DNA of 64,000 bases from Phocoena phocoena (GCF_963924675.1 NC_089232.1:33554842-33618841), one strand, 5' to 3'; counted from the first letter of the stretch, positions 23,401-36,109 are shown. A program made the numbers and translations. The notes: generated by a model not told the origin, from the letters alone.

Positions 23401-23809
23401 TCATTAAAAAATTTTTATATGTTTATAACTGACAGTGGAGAGTTTTTAATGTTTTGAGAAAAATTTCTAAAGTTTGCTGGGATAATTGTAATTTTTCCTT
23501 TTGATTACTAAAATGCATGGTTTCACTTTGCATAGACATATTTACAGTTCTGCAGTTTATTCAAAGCAAGGACTGTTTGGATATAAAATCATTCAACCCC
23601 TACCATTGCAGCCACTCTGATCTGAACCACCATCCTCTCTTGCTAGATTATGGCTATAATCCCTTAAATGTTTTGGGGGGTTTTTTTGTTTTTTGCTTTT
23701 GGCTTTGTTCTCCTGCAGATTATTCTCAATACAAAACTCAGAGAGAGCCCAAAAAACATGAGACAGATAGTGTGTGCTTCTGCTAATTGTTTCCCATCTC
23801 ACTCAGAGT
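23401..23809. other. Unassigned noncoding sequence
   Basis: No gene or repeat recognised with confidence. The last part (from about 23595) may belong to the L2 that follows. Confidence 0.35.
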
Positions 23810-24385
23810 AGAAGACACAGTGCTTACTTTTATAAGACCTCATGAGATCTAAGTCCCAGGTACTCTTCTGGCCTCATCTTCTATTCTCTCCCTCGTTTGT
23901 CTCTGTTCCAGCCAAAGAGGCTGCTTATGAACCCACCAGGTAAGCTCCTGACTCAGAAGCTTTGCATTCTCTGTTCCTCTCTGACATGCTCTTTCTTTGG
24001 ACATGAACATGGCTTATTCTTTTATTTCCTTCAGGGCTTTATTCAAAAGATCTTCTCCATGATATCTTCCCAGGGAACCCTATCTAAAATTTCACCCCCT
24101 CACTGAACATTTCTCATCTCTCTTTCCTTCTTTCTTTCTAAATAAATAAAGAAAATATATAGTGTTACTGATGCTAAGGTAAAAACATAATTTTACTTTA
24201 GCTAGTATCTGTAACACTGTATATTTTACTTTTTTATCTTGTTTATTTTTTGTTACCCTCACTACAATGTAAGCACAAAGAAGTTGGGGGTTTTGTTCTC
24301 TACCTTATATTTCCAGTGCCCACAACAGTGTCTGACACATAGTAGGTGATTTCTAAGTGTCTGTTAATATTGACTACATGATTGA
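23810..24385 (+). mobile_element. L2 LINE 3' end
   Basis: The order fits an L2 3' region: 'tggcctcatcttctattctc', 'ttccttcagggctttattc', 'atatcttcccagggaaccc', then 'cagtgcccacaacagtgtct', 'gacacatagtaggtg', and a tgact-type end. L2 is an ancient inactive LINE. Confidence 0.65.
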
Positions 24386-24740
24386 AAGCCTACAGTTTTT
24401 TAACATTTTTCAGATATAAAATTGTTTCTGCATCATAAAGGAATTACTTTATGCTATTTGACAAATAAATGTATAGTTTCTTGCCTGAATATTAAGTTTT
24501 ACCAGAAGATAAAAACAACTAAATATAGCTTTGCTTTCAATATCAAGTATATAATCATTTAGTTCACTTTTAATTTTCTACTTGTGTATGTGATGCCAGT
24601 TCTACCCGAGTCCATCCAGTTACAAATCTGGTATTATAATTTGAATTCTATTCTTCCATCACTGATTTCAATGCCTCAGTTCATCAGATGGTTCAGGCTC
24701 TATATTAAAGTGTGTCATATTCTGTACTGAGAGTGTCTTT
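24386..24740. other. Unassigned AT-rich sequence
   Basis: No gene or nameable repeat seen. Confidence 0.4.
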
Positions 24741-25179
24741 AACAATATAAAATGGTGGATGAACCTGGAGGGCATTATGTTTAGTGAAATAAGTCAGACA
24801 GAGAAAGACATATACTGTATGTTATCACTTATTATGTGGAATCCGAAAAATTCAACAAATGAATGAACGTAACAAAACAGTAACAGACTCACAGACATAG
24901 AGAACAAACTAGTGGTTACCAGTGGGGAGAGGAAGGGGGAGGGGCAAGAGAGGAGTAGGGGATTAAGAGGTACAAGCTACTATGTATAATATAGATAAGC
25001 TACAAGGACATACTATACAGCACAGGGAATACAGCCAATATTTTATAATAACTTTAAATGGAGTATAATCTATAAAATATTGAATTACTATGTTGTATAC
25101 CTAAAATTCATATAAGATTATAAATCAACTATATTTTAATTAAAAAAGTCAGTCAATCAATAAACAATATAAAATGGTG
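24741..25179 (+). mobile_element. 5'-truncated L1 with 17-bp target-site duplication
   Basis: The L1 body (about 24758-25162) holds the end of ORF2 (gaacctggagggcattatgt) and a G-rich 3' UTR ending in an A-rich tail. It is flanked by exact 17-base duplications, aacaatataaaatggtg, at 24741-24757 and 25163-25179. The tail after the first A tract (gtcagtcaatcaata) is irregular. The perfect duplication implies a fairly recent event. Confidence 0.88.
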
Positions 25180-25384
25180 ATGAATTTTTAGTGCACTGAA
25201 AATATGTCTGTTTTTGGTAGGGTACAGAATATTTAATAAATACTTGGTCATAAACAAGTAAGTCTCCGTCATCTATTCTTGCCTCAACACTGCTATTTTC
25301 AATAATCATTTCTATAGCTCTAATTTTTTGGCCGAGGAGAGGTATTCAATTTCTAGGAACGTATTCCTTGAAATTTTATATGTT

Positions 25385-27030
25385 CTACATTAGCATTTAC
25401 TTTGAAATAATTTCAAGCTTACAGGAAAGTAAAAATAGTACAAAGAATTCCCATATATCCATCACCCAGATTCCCTAAATGTTAACATTTTACCCTTGTT
25501 TTTATCATTCTTCCATTCTGTATGTATATACACAAATATTATTTTTCCCAAACCATTTGAAAGGAAGTTGCAGACATATGCCCCTTTAGCCCTAAATATT
25601 TCTGTGTATTTCCCCAAACAAGGACATATTCTTAGATAACCTCAGTGTGATGATAAAAACTAGGAAATTATACATTTACTTCTAGACACAGCATTTCTAA
25701 AACTGTACATGTTGGTAACTGCTACCATCCTGACCAGTATTATAGCTATAATTTAATCTTCTTTCAAAGGCAGACTATGTCACTGTTGCCTTTTGTTCTT
25801 ATTTTACAAATTTTGCTTCAAACGATGGAGCTTCTTGCATCCTGACGATAGTTATATCACACTGTTTCTTCCTTGTGAATTTAAAGCAGTAGATCAGAAG
25901 TTACTCTGAGACCTCCCAGATATAACACATCTATCTCAGTTTTTAGGGTTACTATTTTTGGTCTGGTAAAGTTAGAGAAGTCCTTTGGGGTTCAAAGATT
26001 TGTGATGTGTGGCTTTGAATGTTCACAGAGCCATTTGTTCCCACAAATTATGATGAGCTTTTGTTATTATGATGTCATGGTACTGTCCCCCTCAAGCACT
26101 ATATCACATCAGCTTTTATTGGTGAAGTGAACCCGTGATGGATTCTTTTTCTATTCTCTTTTGGTTTGCTACTCCTATCCTACTGGGTACTGAAAAATTG
26201 TCCACAAGGTCTTTGTAAGTAGGGCTCAGCTGGGACATTTGCTTATCATAACCTCAAATCACGTGTCCTGGTCAGTTGTCTATTATTTTCTTTACCCGCA
26301 CTTCCTTCTGTTAGGATCTATGGGTGATAACATCTTTCTTGTCTCTAGACCAAGATTCTTGCATTATCCCCTGTGGTTCTTTTATACCCCATTCACACTC
26401 ATGTAATCAATTCCTTTCCCAATAAGCCCTCATCAAATTAAAACTATTTTTAATTTTAATTCATAGAATCTTGACTTATACAATGTCTTTATTGTTTACA
26501 AGCCAGTTTTCATTGGGTTTTCTGTTTCCTCCAGCCAAAATGCTAAAAAGAGTTATGTGTTTGCATGTGTCTGTGTGAGCTTGTGTCTGCATACACTCTC
26601 GTAGACAGAAACCACATATGTGAACAGATATGTTTTGCATAGTGGCTGATTATAATATAATTAAGTTACACACTTCCCTCTTTGGAAACATTTAGGTCCT
26701 CTCAAACCTTCAAATTTTCACTATTATAAATAATGTTGTGTGGAATATCTTGTGTATAGGCTTTGGTGATAAATTCCCAAAAACATAACTATTGAGTTAG
26801 AGTATATATTTGCATTTATAAATACTTATTTTTACTTTACATTTTATAAATATATTTGATGCTACAAAATTGCTTTTGAAAAGAATTAGAACAATCTAGC
26901 TGTGTGTGTGTGAAAGTACCCATTTTGCTGCATCTTAACAAGCATTATGTATTTTTGTTTTTTTCACTTTTTGCTAATGTATCAGAAGAAAAACATCTTG
27001 TTTGTACATTTTTACGATTTTATGAATGGA
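25385..27030 (-). mobile_element. Old L1/HAL1-type remains
   Basis: 25385-25560 carries an old L1-type 3' region ('cttacaggaaagtaaaaata', 'cccatatatccatcaccca'). 26690-26880 reads like minus-strand ORF2 C-terminal sequence ('ctattataaataatgttg'). Divergence is high and the middle part is uncertain. There may be more than one insertion. Confidence 0.4.
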
Positions 27031-28240
27031 GCTTAATTTATTTGTGTAGTTAAGAAATTCTCTTAATTCTCTATTTCATGCCTTGCCAAAAATCATGTAA
27101 CTAAAGAAAACTAAACCAGAATTAAAAAAACCCCTAGATTCTGGAATTTTAATCAACTAGGAAGGAATTCTTGACCCATAGATGCTATTTATACAGTATT
27201 ATCATTTGGAGGCTACTTCCTTAATGTTATATTACTGTAATCAGACGCCCGAATTTCTATCAACTGACTTAGCAGTCAGAGATCAAGCACCAGTATAGTT
27301 TTCTGTAACACAAAGAGAGTTTCTTTCTTCTGGGAAAGTGTGACTGATCCTGGTGAGGAGTGGTATGAAGGGGTGTTTGTTTGGGCTGCTGGTTTATGGC
27401 ACTGAGAGCCATGGAGTTATTCAAGAGATATCATTCATCAGTGTGCTAAAGGAAATGTCTAGTTGCATTTCACCAGCCAATGCAATTGGGAGGGAGATGT
27501 TTTGTTCAAAGAAATCATAGTTTAAAAACTAAATGAAAAATGGGAACAATCCACAGAATAATATCCTTAATTCTCCATTGATTATAAAAAAGAGAAATAA
27601 AGTAGCTCTTGATAGCAATTTTCAGTTTTATCTTCAATGAGTCACTGTTCCTTTCCTGAAGTTTGTGCAACTGTTTTGACTATTATCATTATCACAATTT
27701 AAAAAATTTTCTCCCTCCTCTATTTAACTCTGACCAGACTTACGAATCCATTCCTTTTTATATTTTTGTTTCTTACTTTATTTCTATCCCTTCCTCTGCC
27801 ATGGTCCCTGACATTGAAATTGCTTTTCTTTTTCAAACTAGCTTTTTCTTTTTGCCCAATTCTTGGCTTATATTCTCTTTTACTAGGAATCTCTTAGGAA
27901 CTTTTAGAATATTCTTTTGCAGAGATTATGTACATCTTTGAGTTAGTATGAAAGGGCAAAGGAAAGTAAAATATTGAGGAACAGTTTTGTTTGGTGAGGG
28001 CTTTGCTTTGCCCAGTTGTTTAGTGAGTGCTGGGCTGAAACCCCAGTTTGCGCCACGAGTAGGAAAACATCATGTGACCCACATCAGTCTTGAAGTCTAG
28101 TATGTGTTGGGCTTAGCAGCTCCCAGCACCCCCAGACTTATGAGATCACCTGCAATCTCAGTCTATGCAGGACTAGGAACCGCTTTGTCCCAGGGATTTC
28201 ACCTGGACCCCTGGGACCAACTGATTGCTGCAAACCGCTC

Positions 28241-28310
28241 TTTTCAATTGGCCTTAACTGTGCCCTAAATGCCGGCGTCTTGGGTCATCTGCTATTTCTA
28301 GTCCTCTCCC
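28241..28310 (+). repeat. Dispersed 70-base duplicate, copy A
   Basis: Matches 29445-29514 at 67 of 70 positions (a/g, g/a and g/c changes), in the same orientation. The similarity stops sharply on both sides. Confidence 0.9.
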
Positions 28311-29444
28311 TAGACTCTGCGTGTTCTCTCTGCCCATCCTTCTGTTATTGCTTCTTCCCAGCACGGTGCACTCTGCATACTCACTGAAGCCCCTGCTCCA
28401 TAGTAAGCAAGCTCTCCCCTTAGTCTTCAACCCCCCATAGACTCCCTCACCTCTGAAATAAAATCAGATCTCCCCCAAATGTGCTGTTGCTTCCACTAGC
28501 ACTCCTCACATGATCAGGGGAACAGCAGGGGGAAAGGTGGAATGAACCTAACTCCAGTGCCTACTCAGTCTTACCTTACTGTAACAAATAGTCCTGTTTT
28601 AAGCCTTAGTCTCTTCAGATGCTAACCAATCTACCCTACTGGTCGTTGTCATTAACTGAGCCTCTGGTCCATATATCCACCTTCACCAATAATACTGACC
28701 CCGGCTCAGTCATTTTTTCCCCCTAAGTCTCACAACTACTTTTGGTCTTTCAGGTCTACTTTGGAGTCCCTTTGAACCATCGGGAGATATAACCATGTTA
28801 GGCCAAAATGCACTGACTTTTTAAAAAGCAGTGAAATAAAATTTTCAACATACTAAAAATGGTAGTCTATATAATTTTTTTTTACAAATATTCAGGCCCT
28901 GCAGGAGAATGAACCACTCCACTCCTTTGAATTGAGAAGTGGCCAAGAAACTTTCTCTGGCCAATGAGACATGAATGGACCAATCGTGTTAATTCCATTC
29001 AAAAGCTTTAAAAACCAACGACTGGCTCACTACGTTTTTCCTGCTTCTGTGGTTGCGGAGATATGATGAAAATGGGCAATAGACTATGGTTTTAAGCAGC
29101 TTATATTTTCTGGTTGTTGATTCTCTCAGCACAATTTAGCATGTACTGATGGATGTATTAAGAAACAGAGATTACCCTTCTCCCCAGCCCAGTGCCCCTC
29201 AAACAACACATTTTTTCTGTAAGGTCCTTTATTTTTTCCTCTAAGATGGTCTAAGCTGGTGAGTTTGTGTTTGTGTGTATGTTTCCCAATTTTTGAACAT
29301 CCAAGCACATTTAAGTTCTTCAAGATAAAGGAGCATACAAAGAGAAGAGTTTTCCTTTTGTAGCTACGGTTTTCTATTACCTGCCTCAAATGGGAACCTT
29401 ATTGAAACAAAAAAATTAACAATGATGCCATCTCATTATACCTT

Positions 29445-29514
29445 TTTTCAATTGGCCTTAGCTGTGCCCTAAATGCCAGCCTCTTGGGTCATCTGCTATT
29501 TCTAGTCCTCTCCC
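29445..29514 (+). repeat. Dispersed 70-base duplicate, copy B
   Basis: Second copy of 28241-28310, 1204 bases downstream in direct orientation. It is not part of any repeat that I recognise. Confidence 0.9.
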
Positions 29515-29900
29515 AAGAGGACTTGTTGTTATTTCAGGGACTGAGAAGGAGGTTTCCTCTAAAAAAATATTAAACCATTTCTGGAATGGTCAGAGTCTTC
29601 TCATACTTGGTTTGGAAATTAAAGTACCAGCTCCAAGCTTCAGAAACAATCCTGATAATACTGATCAGCTCCATATCTTCCTAAGAAAATGAAGAAGTGT
29701 CCACTATCCAAAAGAGCTCCTTGGCCTATAAATCATCATTTAAGAGTCTTTCTGAATAAGGGCTAATGTTTGGTATATAACATAGATTCTGACCTCTTCT
29801 TTAGTTTCCATTTCTTGTTTTTATGGTCCCAGAACTAGAAGGATATTCTTATTATTTTTTCTGTTTGGTTAACCCTCTTGAACATCACATCCTCTTTATT

Positions 29901-29914
29901 CTTGAGATATTATT
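29901..29914 (+). repeat. Target-site duplication of SINE, left copy
   Basis: cttgagatattatt is repeated exactly at 30125-30138 and brackets the SINE. Confidence 0.93.
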
Positions 29915-30124
29915 ATTTTTTTTTTTTTTTTTTCAGTATGCGGGCCTCTCACTGTTGTGGCCTCTCCCATTGCGGAGCACAGGCTCCGGACGCGCAGGCT
30001 CAGCGGCCATGGCTCACGGGCCCAGCCGCTCCGCGGCATGTGGGATCTTCCCGGACCGGGGCACGAACCCGTGTCCCCTGCATTGGCAGGCGGACTCTCA
30101 ACCACTGCGCCACCAGGGAAGCCC
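29915..30124 (-). mobile_element. Cetacean tRNA-derived SINE (CHR type)
   Basis: On the minus strand it begins ggcttccctggtggcgcagt, has an A-box-like tggcgcagtgg and a B-box ggttcgtgcccc (the internal RNA polymerase III promoter), then the tRNA-unrelated body, and ends in a long A tail (T run 29916-29933 on plus). The exact 14-bp target-site duplication and near-consensus, CpG-rich body indicate a young insertion. This SINE type is abundant in whales and dolphins and is the best clue to the host. Such SINEs depend on L1 ORF2p for movement. The open frames across it (29823-30261) are chance. Confidence 0.93.
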
Positions 30125-30138
30125 CTTGAGATATTATT
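30125..30138 (+). repeat. Target-site duplication of SINE, right copy
   Basis: Exact repeat of 29901-29914, directly after the SINE 5' end. Confidence 0.93.
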
Positions 30139-31228
30139 TACTCTCTCTCTCAGGGGTGTATTGTTGGCTGCTCTCACTGCCTCCTGAGAAGAGATGATGT
30201 ATTTCTTCCCAGCTTCAGTGACTTCAGCCATGGTGGCTGCTTTGCAGAGGGAATAAAGCACACTAGCTTATTATGTTTAAAATTTCATACCCATATATAT
30301 AATCTTATGGATAATTTTCATCCAGAATTTTCACCTAAACCTCCTTAACCTCTCCAGTTCCAGCCATCTTCTTGCATGCCATTTCTGCCGTTCACTCCCA
30401 ACATCGTATTCTCTTTGACATAATTTGGAACCAATTTGTCTCTGAAATATTAGACCTAAATCCCCTACCCTGAGTTCAAACTACAATATTCTCAGCTCAC
30501 TTCTCTCTTCCTCTCATCATACCAATATTTCAAAGCTCTAATACACTTATTCCGCCACTTCCTCAAATAAATATACCAGCTCTTTTCTGTCTGTGCTTCT
30601 TTTTCTGACCCCACAATCCAACACAACAATTAATTTTTCCTTGCCTCTTAAACCTTTAGCTCCCATGTGGGTTAATCAATCCCTGTAACTTGTGGGCTGC
30701 AGGCTGTTGAACACAGCTGGAGAAGTTCAAGTAACCACAGAGAAGCAGCACTGTATATTCCTATTTTCTGACCCATTTTCCTTAAAGGGTCATGGAGTAA
30801 ATATTTTAGACTTACGGGGCCACACACCATTTTCTTTTATGTTATTGTTTTCTTTTTTGCATGATACTTTACAAATGTAAAATTCTTAGCTTGGGAGTTT
30901 ATAAAAACAGGCCAATAACTGGAATTAGGAGCTAACCCCCACTCTTACCTCAGATTGACCCACGGCAGTGCTTAGCAGCTCTTGTCAAGAACCTCCATCT
31001 GCTCCCATTCTCCACAACAGCTTCTCTTAACTCTGCCTTGAAAGGTCCCTACACAGCCTTGCCTCTGTTTCAGCTCCCTAGCAGAAGTTACCATGCTGTT
31101 CGTGACCTGGCAACTGCCTGTCTTTCTCATCACCTCCTCACATGCCTCTATGGCTACTGTCATATCAAAGTAATCCAGACCCTTCCCACTCCTGAAGTCC
31201 ACCATGGACCCTCAGGTTTCAAATATCA
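30139..31228. other. Unassigned noncoding sequence
   Basis: I see no gene. C/T-rich stretches at 30320-30660 and 30940-31200 give short frames without domains. Confidence 0.4.
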
Positions 31229-31850
31229 CTGTTACTGAACTCAGATTCAGCTGCTCTTCACTCAAGAATCCAATTCTGAGAGACAAGTGTTGGGTAAAAG
31301 GAAAGATAGCTTTACTGAGGAAGCTGGCAATCCTGTGGAGAAGGTGGACTCATGTCCCAAAAAACAAACTCCCTTTTGCTGATCAGGGGGCAAGAGATTT
31401 TCAGGGGTGCACAGGCTGGGGAAGGTGCTGCATGCAGAACAGCTCAGTTAGCTCTGACAGTCATCTTGAAACCAGTCATTCAGTGATCTGAGTAGCATCA
31501 TCTTGATTGTTTTCAGTACAGTTGATCTTCCAGGGCCAGTTTGTTCCCATTTCCTTAAGGCCAATTCTTGAAATTGTGGCAGCTTATGTCATGGCTACAG
31601 TCTGGTCATCATTGTAGCTAACTTCTACTGGTGGGGGGTTTCAGTATCTGCAAAACACCTCAAAGGATATGGCTCAGAATATTATCTATAGCCCTTAAGG
31701 AGAAACTAAAGGTCCTTGATTTTGCTTAATGGGTAAGCTATCATTATTTTTTCTTGTTTGATTGTTTTCCTTTGTTTCTGCATTTTCTCATTTTTCTGAT
31801 TAAATTTATTCTTTGGCTAAAGTTTTTCTACAGACAAGAAGCAGGAGGAA
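31229..31850 (-). mobile_element. Candidate solo retroviral LTR
   Basis: The sequence has the feel of an endogenous-retrovirus LTR in reverse: a 'gatagctttactgagg' reversed polyadenylation region, a GC-moderate body with no coding potential, and then a T-rich segment. Edges and family are uncertain. No gag, pol or env remains are visible beside it, so a solo LTR is the simplest reading. Confidence 0.35.
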
Positions 31851-33719
31851 GACATGGGGAGGTCTGTCCTGGGAAGGTCCCATAGAGTCCTGCTCCTTTA
31901 CACCATGATAGCATAGAATGTTTCCCCACAGAAATATAGCAAAGTATAACCAGAAATATAAATAACTCCACAAATTCCTATTGAGGGATACTGCATGAGA
32001 CACAACCATTGGCACACTCACTGGCAAAGAGAGGTTCTCAAGCCTCCCAGCCATTCAGATACAGTCACCTCTCAGCAACATTCCAGACTATTCCATGTCA
32101 TGTTTGTGGCTGTTTGGAAGAGACCAAACTGTGAAGACTGGCTCCTGAGTGCCAGAGAATTTCTGTATTAACAGTTCTGGAAAAGATTTTTAGACTTTGC
32201 ATATGAGGTTCTCCCTGCCTAAAGACTCTTCAGCTATCCTCACTACCTTTCTTTATATGGGTCGGCTTGACTTCTGGGATTAATGGATCAAAGCATACAA
32301 ACATTAAAACATTTTGATATATATCCTTGAATTATTTGTCAGAAGTTTGTATTGACTTACATTCCCGTGTGCAAAAGTGTTCTTCCTGCCTAATGAAGGA
32401 TACATTTTTAATATTGTATTTCAAAATAATGTTAACCACATTTTCAGAAGAAGCTTTAAACTATAAACTTGCATACACGTCAAGCTTTATTCTGTGAATG
32501 TTTGATATACTATAATTACAGTCCTAATCACTCCCATAATTCTTTACCCTGGTTTAGTCTATGGAGTTATTTCAGCTCTTTTGAAAAAATCTTCCTGGGG
32601 TGCTTGTAAAATTTGTTTTACTAGCCATGAGTGGCACCTGAATCTGTAGGTATTTATAAGTGATTGCTTCTTGCAGGTGTTCATCCCAGTGCAAATGAGT
32701 TTGGTTCTGAACAGATTTAAGCAGGCATTTGACAGCTTGGATGACTAGCACATTGTCATCTTCATAACACACCTAAAATGCAGAGTGCCAAAAATCACAA
32801 ACAGGTTGGGTGTGGTTCAAGATCTGAGACCTTGTCCACCTTAGTTAATCTTGTAAATCATAGCAGCAGAAATATGCCAACTTTAATTAAAATTACAGCC
32901 CGTAAGGTAAAATACGATGATCTCATCTGCAGATATGTATTTTTATTTTAACCTTACACATTTGTGTGAAAATGCGTCTTTGTAAGACTCATGTGTAGTG
33001 TGGGATTGACAACTCATGGGACTGGAAACATCCCTGGGTGACAAAGAGTCTTCTTGGTATACCATTCAGAATTTCTTTCCCTGAACATTTTGAATTTTTG
33101 CTCTATGGCTGTAAAACTTGGGGAATTTTTATAGATGAAGAAGAAAATCCATTTTTGTTATATCATATATTGATGATAGACAGGAAAGGACAGTGAAGGG
33201 ACAGAGTGCCAGTGATTCCTATCACATAGAACATTCTTTCCTGGAGGTGCTGGGGTTTAACAAAGAAGGACATTGGATCATAGTGTGTGTGCATATGTGT
33301 GTGTGTGTGCATATGTGTGTGTGTGTGTTTTAATATTCACAAGTTAGTAATATTAAAAAAAAAAAGAACAAGGGCTTCAAAAGGTATGAGGCTCAATCTT
33401 TTTTTTAAATCTGGTTTTCAAAAATTTCTATAAAGTTGCAAAATATTTACTAGATCTTTTAATTCCCGGCACAGTAAGTCATCAACATATATGAGTACCT
33501 ATTTTTAATTTCTTCTTAAATTTTTTCCACAAAGAGGGAGTGTAGGACTCCTGATCAGTTAAAGAACTGAGCAGGGAAACGACATACGCAAAATAAAAAG
33601 AGAAAAAGTTGGGGAAGGAGAATCAGAGAGTTTGCTTTTCTGGGACTCAAGGATGAAAAGTGTTGGCAAGATGGAGCAGAGAAGAATGGAGTGGAGAAGG
33701 GGATGCCTAATGCCACCAT
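31851..33719. other. Unassigned noncoding sequence with a (TG)n tract
   Basis: No gene recognised. 33283-33328 is a compound (TG)n/gcatat microsatellite. A 66-codon minus-strand frame at 32572-32772 (MCYEDDNVLVIQAVKCLL...) is low in simple sequence but has no partner exon, so I do not call it. 33580-33710 is purine-rich. Confidence 0.4.
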
Positions 33720-34262
33720 GTTACCTAATTGAACAATTGGACCTGGACTGGGATCCTAGCCTGGCCTGAGACTCCTTGTCTTGGCCAGGGAGGCTCTTTT
33801 TCCAGTCGGATTTGCACAATCAATAATGAAACTGATGCTGAGACTGGAACATCACAAGCTTTATTCAATGGCCAAAGAATGGAGAAGCGGGAACCTTTGT
33901 TTGCAAACCAGCTTCTCAACCCAATTTGGTCAGAGACATCAAATATATAGGAGGGTCTAGGCGAAAGGGAGGGATTTGGAAAGAGTGGGAGGAATGAATA
34001 CTCATGAGTTATCCGAAAACAGGGGTGTGGTTTGTACCTGGAACTGACACAACTCTCCTTTTCAGTCTTTGTATAGGCTTTTCTGGTTGTTGTCATGACA
34101 ATCATTCACTGTCATGGTGCTGATGGATGTGTCATTTAGAATGCTAATATATTACAATGAGCATATAATGAAGCTCAGTGTCTACTGGAAGTCAAATCTT
34201 CCACCATCTTGGGCCAAGTTGGTTCTAACCAGTTCTTGTTTTTTTCCCTTTACGGCTTCTTC
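33720..34262 (-). mobile_element. Candidate solo retroviral LTR
   Basis: A reversed AATAAA (tttatt at 33861-33866, in 'caagctttattcaatggcc') sits about 140 bases from the left edge, as expected for the R region of a reversed LTR. The body shows no coding remains. A 126-codon minus frame (33725-34105) has no recognisable domain. The family and exact ends are not resolved. Confidence 0.4.
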
Positions 34263-34379
34263 CTGAAACTTAGGTAAGAGTAATTGATTTCTATTCTAGT
34301 GAGGGGCTGGGGTATGATTCTGGGGCAATAGCCTTGGTAACATTAATAAGTAAATTACTGATGGTCTGGCATTAGTATC

Positions 34380-34545
34380 TGGAGGAATGTACTTATTTTT
34401 AAACCATGAATATAAGAGCTGCAAGAGACCATGGTGAGTTTGTCATTCCCTCATTCATTTTTCTAGACAAGGAAATTGAAATCCACAGACTTGTCCAAGA
34501 CCTCACAATGAGGCAGGGTTAAAGCAGAGTCCAGGAGGCAGATTT
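34380..34545 (+). mobile_element. MIR-like fragment (weak)
   Basis: 'agagctgcaagagaccatgg', 'agacaaggaaattgaaatcc' and 'cttgtccaagacctcaca' follow the order of an ancient MIR-like repeat. Confidence 0.4.
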
Positions 34546-34779
34546 TTTTGTTTTTACTTCTGCAATCTCTCTTTGATGATTCAGAAAATATGTTCACTTG
34601 GTAGTTTGAATTCCAGAACATATGTGATTGCTGTTTAGAACATATGGAACATATGTGATTGATGTTTCTTTTAAACATATGTGATTGATGTTTTTTTAAA
34701 AAAGAGCTATAATTTACACATTCAGATGAGTTTTATCACTTCATAGAATCATGTTAAGAAATTTTACATTAATTCCAAA

Positions 34780-34945
34780 ACTGATTTTTGAGCTGGGTAG
34801 CCTTGGACAAATTTTTCAGTCTTTCTAAACTTTCATTTTCTCATCTGTAAAATGAAGATAATATTAACCCTGCAAGGTTGTTATAAGGTTAGAGAGAATA
34901 TATAAGCACTGCAGGTAATCAAGAAATAGTGACTAGTGATAAAAA
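34780..34945 (+). mobile_element. MIR SINE fragment
   Basis: 'tttcattttctcatctgtaa', 'aatgaagataatattaaccc' and 'aggttgttataaggttagag' are MIR core features. Confidence 0.75.
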
Positions 34946-35224
34946 ACAAACAGAACACAGCTAATATTTATTGATATATACTACTGTTTATTACTTTACA
35001 TGAAATACCTCATTTGATCACTTTTTGACTATTTTTATGAAGACTGCCATTTAAAAAATATGTAAGTATTGCTCAGTTTACCTTTTGGAATTTTTATATT
35101 TGAGTAATCTGAAGAGCCAGATCTCTAGACACCTCCCTTCTGCATGACCCTCATATAGGCAGAGCTGGGTCATCATAGGCCATGCCTCTAATCAGGATAC
35201 TTTGTACTGTTTTATGTGGAGGTA

Positions 35225-35733
35225 TATTAGATTCCCATTGCTCCCATAAATTACCAAAAATTAGTGGTTTAAAATAAATAAACAAATTTATTATCTTCCA
35301 GTTTGGGAGGTCAGAAGTCCTACACAGGTCTAACTGCTCTAAAATCAAAGGGTTTGCAGGGCTGTGTTCCCTCTGGAGGCTCTAGGGGAGAATCTGTTTC
35401 CATGCTTTTTCCAGCTTCTAGAGGCTGCCTGTGTTCCCTGGCTCATGGCCCCATTCCTCCATCTTCAAAGCCAACAACTTTAAGCCAAATCTGTCTCATG
35501 CTGCTGTACTGTATCTCTGGATCTCCCTCCTCTGCCTCCCTTTTCCAATTATAAGGACCCTTGAGATTACATTTAGCCTATCTATACAATCCAGAATGAT
35601 TTTAGGTTCAGCAAACAACCTTAATTCAATCTGCAACCTTAATTTCCCTTTGCTATGTGACATAAAGTAGACACAGGTCCTGGGGACTGGGATGTGGACG
35701 TCTTTGTGGGAGCCATTATTCTACTTACCACAG
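35225..35733 (-). mobile_element. MaLR/MLT1-like solo LTR (reverse)
   Basis: Starts tatattagattccc and ends cttaccaca. The interior has 'ctggaggctctaggggagaa', 'ttttccagcttctagaggct', 'ataaggacccttgagattac' and 'gtggacgtctttgtgggagc'. On the minus strand this is the same LTR order as 43991-44490. The frames at 35303-35670 lie inside it and are not genes. Confidence 0.65.
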
Positions 35734-36109
35734 GAGGCTGCATAAAGGGAAGTAGAAGCTGCTAGCTGGGAGTTGAATACTCTGACTTAACTGTATCTAT
35801 GTTCTCCGTGGGGAAGAATTTGATAACACTGACATAACTTTCACCAGCCGTGTTTTGTCATCAGTGCTGCCTTGTAAAGATGAGATTTCTTTTTTGCCAG
35901 TAAAATAGTTTTTTGTTTTCTTTTTATTGTAGAATTCAAGGGCAGCAACTTCTTTAAAGTATGTTAGTATTACAATCCCCAGTATTTCTCAACAACTTGC
36001 CCTTGATGAGAGAGTGTGGTAGGGAAAGGCATTCTTGGGAGGAAGGTATGGGGAATGAGCATGGACCATGCTTTTGCTGCATGCACCCCAATCCCAACTG
36101 CTGTGGCTA

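Larger units (their letters stand above)
27031..29900. other. Mostly unassigned noncoding sequence
   Basis: No gene recognised. 28860-29110 resembles an old LTR or DNA element ('ctggccaatgagacatgaat'), but I cannot name it. A 70-base segment occurs twice (28241-28310 and 29445-29514, listed separately). 28311-28800 is C/T-rich. Confidence 0.4.

Noticed and set aside
29823..30261. Overlapping frames of 76-124 codons on both strands
   Set aside because: They lie across the SINE and its GC-rich body, which lacks stops by composition. They have no exon context and no domain.
32572..32772. 66-codon minus-strand frame with a protein-like composition
   Set aside because: I recognise no family, and I see no adjoining exon, splice sites or polyadenylation context. 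A translated search would settle it.
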